DNA from: Gemmatimonadales bacterium
Lineage (GTDB): Bacteria > Gemmatimonadota > Gemmatimonadetes > Palauibacterales > Palauibacteraceae
DNA: 64,000 bases
NCBI GenBank assembly: GCA_009840115.1
Contig: VXOJ01000036.1
Span: 62,001 to 126,000 of the forward strand
Reading direction: 5' to 3'
Position numbers and translations under genes: made by a program. The notes below the pieces were generated by a model. That model made no database searches. It saw only the letters and a program-made list of their open reading frames with translations, and was not told the DNA's origin. Shown piece after piece: positions 63,601-64,000 of this stretch; the stretch's first letter is position 1, and each line of letters starts with the position of its first letter.

Positions 63601-63785
63601 GTGGGGTGGCCGGCCACGCCGAGCACGCGGCCGCCGCGGGTGGGGCCGATGGAGCGCCATTCGAGGAGATCGAGCCATGCGTCGTCGACGGGCTGGGCGC
63701 GGGCGCCCGGGGAAGCGGAAGTGCCGAGCAGCGCCAGTGCGAGCAGGGTCCATACGATTCGCGTCGCCGGTCGGAGTCGGGCCAT
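60609..63785 (-). CDS. Large secreted BNR/VPS10-like (sortilin-type) propeller protein
   Basis: A 1058-residue protein with a Sec signal peptide (LLALALLGTSASPGARAQ). Residues about 40-740 are built of repeated BNR/Asp-box blades (KTEDGGANWRNV, RSDDGGATWRHL, KSTDGGDTWTEL, RSDDAGETWTRV, and more), one or two propellers. A beta-sandwich-like part follows (about 780-930), then a helical C-terminus with ARIRDLRTRAEQAVERG. Catalytic residues of a glycosidase are not evident, so I call it a secreted propeller, not an enzyme. The ATG is preferred over an in-frame start 45 codons upstream. Confidence 0.85.
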   Translation of the reverse strand: MARLRPATRIVWTLLALALLGTSASPGARAQPVDDAWLDLLEWRSIGPTRGGRVLGVAGHPTDDLVFFQGVAGGGVWKTEDGGANWRNVSDGYFGTGSVGAVEVSRSHSDIVYVGMGEACIRGNASHGDGVYRSDDGGATWRHLGLAETLQIARVRVHPENPDIAWVAALGDAWGASEARGVYRTRDGGATWERVLYRDENSGAIDLVLDPADPDILYASLLELRRFPWGFRSAGPGTGLFKSTDGGDTWTELTDNPGLPSGLKGRIGIAVSPRNSSRLWAIVDAARGAKGIFRSDDAGETWTRVNEDANLLQRPWYYHHIVADPGDENTVFVLNVFLWKSTDGGETFERVFTPHPDHHDLWIDPANPRRMVNASDGGASVSFDGGLSWSSLLNQSTAQLYHVTADHQTPYRLYASQQDNTSISVPVRSDFGRISIEDWYTVGGGEDGYIAVNTDDPNIVYAGDHHWVYRYDHRNRQVRDISPNPETHYGWGSADINYRFWWTYPVMTSPHDPDILYVTSQHVHRTTDEGHSWEVISPDLTRADPRTLEPTPAYEDEETGEYWGPITREAYGPEWYATIFAFAESPLEPGLLWAGSDDGYIHVSRDGGANWEDVTIPGLPEFALISMIEPSLHDPATAFVAATRYKLSDHAPYLYRTTDYGETWTRIVTGIPDNDFTRVIREDPGRAGLLYAGTERTVHVSFDAGDSWQPLSLNLPVVPIHNLVLRDGDLAAATHGRSFWVLDNVDLLHQLAAGEAASEPRLFRPPTTTRFNPGAAPAALFSAMGRPGAGDPAGANPPDGVVVPYFLPEAAPGGVTLRVREGEALIREFSSETAPASAGMDFFGLGGAGARLSADAGAHTFVWDLRVEPADVLDDAVFQGSAQGPRVPPGDYTVELDLGDRTLAQPFTVVRDPRVDVTDDELRAQFEFLLEARDRLTETMELVARIRDLRTRAEQAVERGGGGDRLRAALSELNGELYPVEERLVQYRARAGQDLIANPTGIDSKLARLMGFASMGDGPPTQGQLDLLARLAAGIEARAAAVDEIERTTWTDLVRLVP

Positions 63786-63956
63786 GCGGGATTCTGCCAC
63801 GGGTTGCCGTATCCTTCGGGAGTCGTCCGGTGCGGCCGAGCATCGAATCTTGCGCTCCGCCCACGCGCCGTACAGCGCGGGGTGGGTGGGTGGCGCCGCC
63901 GCCCGGATCCGGTGCCGCATGTTGGCGCTCGGCCGGAGCGCGTGAGAACATGCGGG
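63786..63956. other. Divergent intergenic region upstream of the BNR gene
   Basis: About 170 bp between two divergent starts. I see no gene, repeat or convincing promoter in it. It must hold control elements for both genes. Confidence 0.4.
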
Positions 63957-64000
63957 ATGACCGACCGTTCGAACGGTGCGCGGTTCGCGCTCGGGACGCT
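63957..64000 (+). CDS. Start of a further gene (partial, 3' end outside window)
   Basis: An ATG at 63957 opens a frame (MTDRSNGARFALG) that runs off the window end. Too short to identify. An ATG seven bases earlier is in another frame. Listed because the region upstream is otherwise empty and the flanking gene is divergent. Confidence 0.3.
   Translation, partial: MTDRSNGARFALGT

Overview
This is a very GC-rich, tightly packed chromosomal segment from a diderm bacterium. A Kdo transferase (WaaA) implies lipopolysaccharide, and there is an Omp85-like outer-membrane barrel, a TonB plug-type protein, RlpA and many lipoprotein and Sec or Tat signal peptides. The family mix (exported creatininase, secreted BNR-propeller and S9/TolB proteins, DUF1080, DUF839, GldA/GldFG/DUF4340, a NfuA with a degenerate A-type domain) resembles Gemmatimonadota. 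That phylum placement is inference from gene content, not from a marker tree. I saw no tRNA, rRNA, CRISPR array, insertion sequence or prophage. No gene-free stretch exceeds about 215 bp.

Layout. 1-1.63 kb: the 3' end of a primary-type sigma factor and an exported creatininase-family hydrolase. 1.64-8.52 kb (minus): a run starting at gyrA, then a PLP dehydratase, a HAD phosphatase, a two-domain tail-anchored unknown, a DsbA-like thioredoxin and VKOR; the first four genes are linked by 4-bp stop/start overlaps. 8.6-20.4 kb: phosphoesterase, saccharopine-dehydrogenase-like protein, glycosyltransferase fused to a nucleotide-binding domain, UvrA, MsbA-type ABC exporter, WaaA, an orphan adenine methylase, a COG4324 peptidase and a four-cysteine YggX relative. 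20.5-28.9 kb: leuS, DoxX, a V4R-like unknown, CDF metal transporter, acs, MFS. 29-38.2 kb: DUF1080 lipoprotein, small barrel, proBA, a 5'-3' exonuclease, a serine hydrolase and an S9 peptidase. 38.4-42.1 kb: a three-gene sugar operon (MFS, Gfo/Idh, TIM-barrel isomerase). 42.1-43 kb: a VapBC module with an unusually long antitoxin. 43-49.3 kb: a membrane glycosyltransferase and a GldA / GldF-GldG fusion / DUF4340 operon. 49.3-54.2 kb: fumC, DUF192 lipoprotein, unknown, Fur, pyrE, nfuA, a four-helix membrane protein. 54.2-63.8 kb: envelope and secreted proteins, namely a metalloprotease/TolB-propeller/Omp85-like fusion, RlpA, DUF839, a barrel-less TonB plug protein and a large BNR-propeller protein.

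How the genes relate. VKOR and the thioredoxin form an oxidative-folding pair; proB-proA are the first steps of proline synthesis; WaaA and the ABC exporter fit lipid A/LPS biogenesis; the Gld-type operon is a complete ATPase/permease/extracytoplasmic set. The DUF1080 protein and the Gfo/Idh-isomerase operon could together serve 3-keto-sugar metabolism (inference). Gene packing is extreme. Twelve same-strand neighbours overlap by exactly four bases (NTGA), and four convergent pairs overlap tail to tail by four bases, three of them through a shared CTAG. Candidate promoters have the form TTGnnn (or TTC)-16 to 18-TAnnnT or CATAAT.

The observations most worth follow-up are the protease/propeller/barrel fusion, the double-headed VapB antitoxin with its operator array, the GldF-GldG fusion operon, the four-cysteine YggX variant, pyrE with an apparent CTG start, and the codon-multiple tandem repeats in gyrA, uvrA and at the leuS stop codon.
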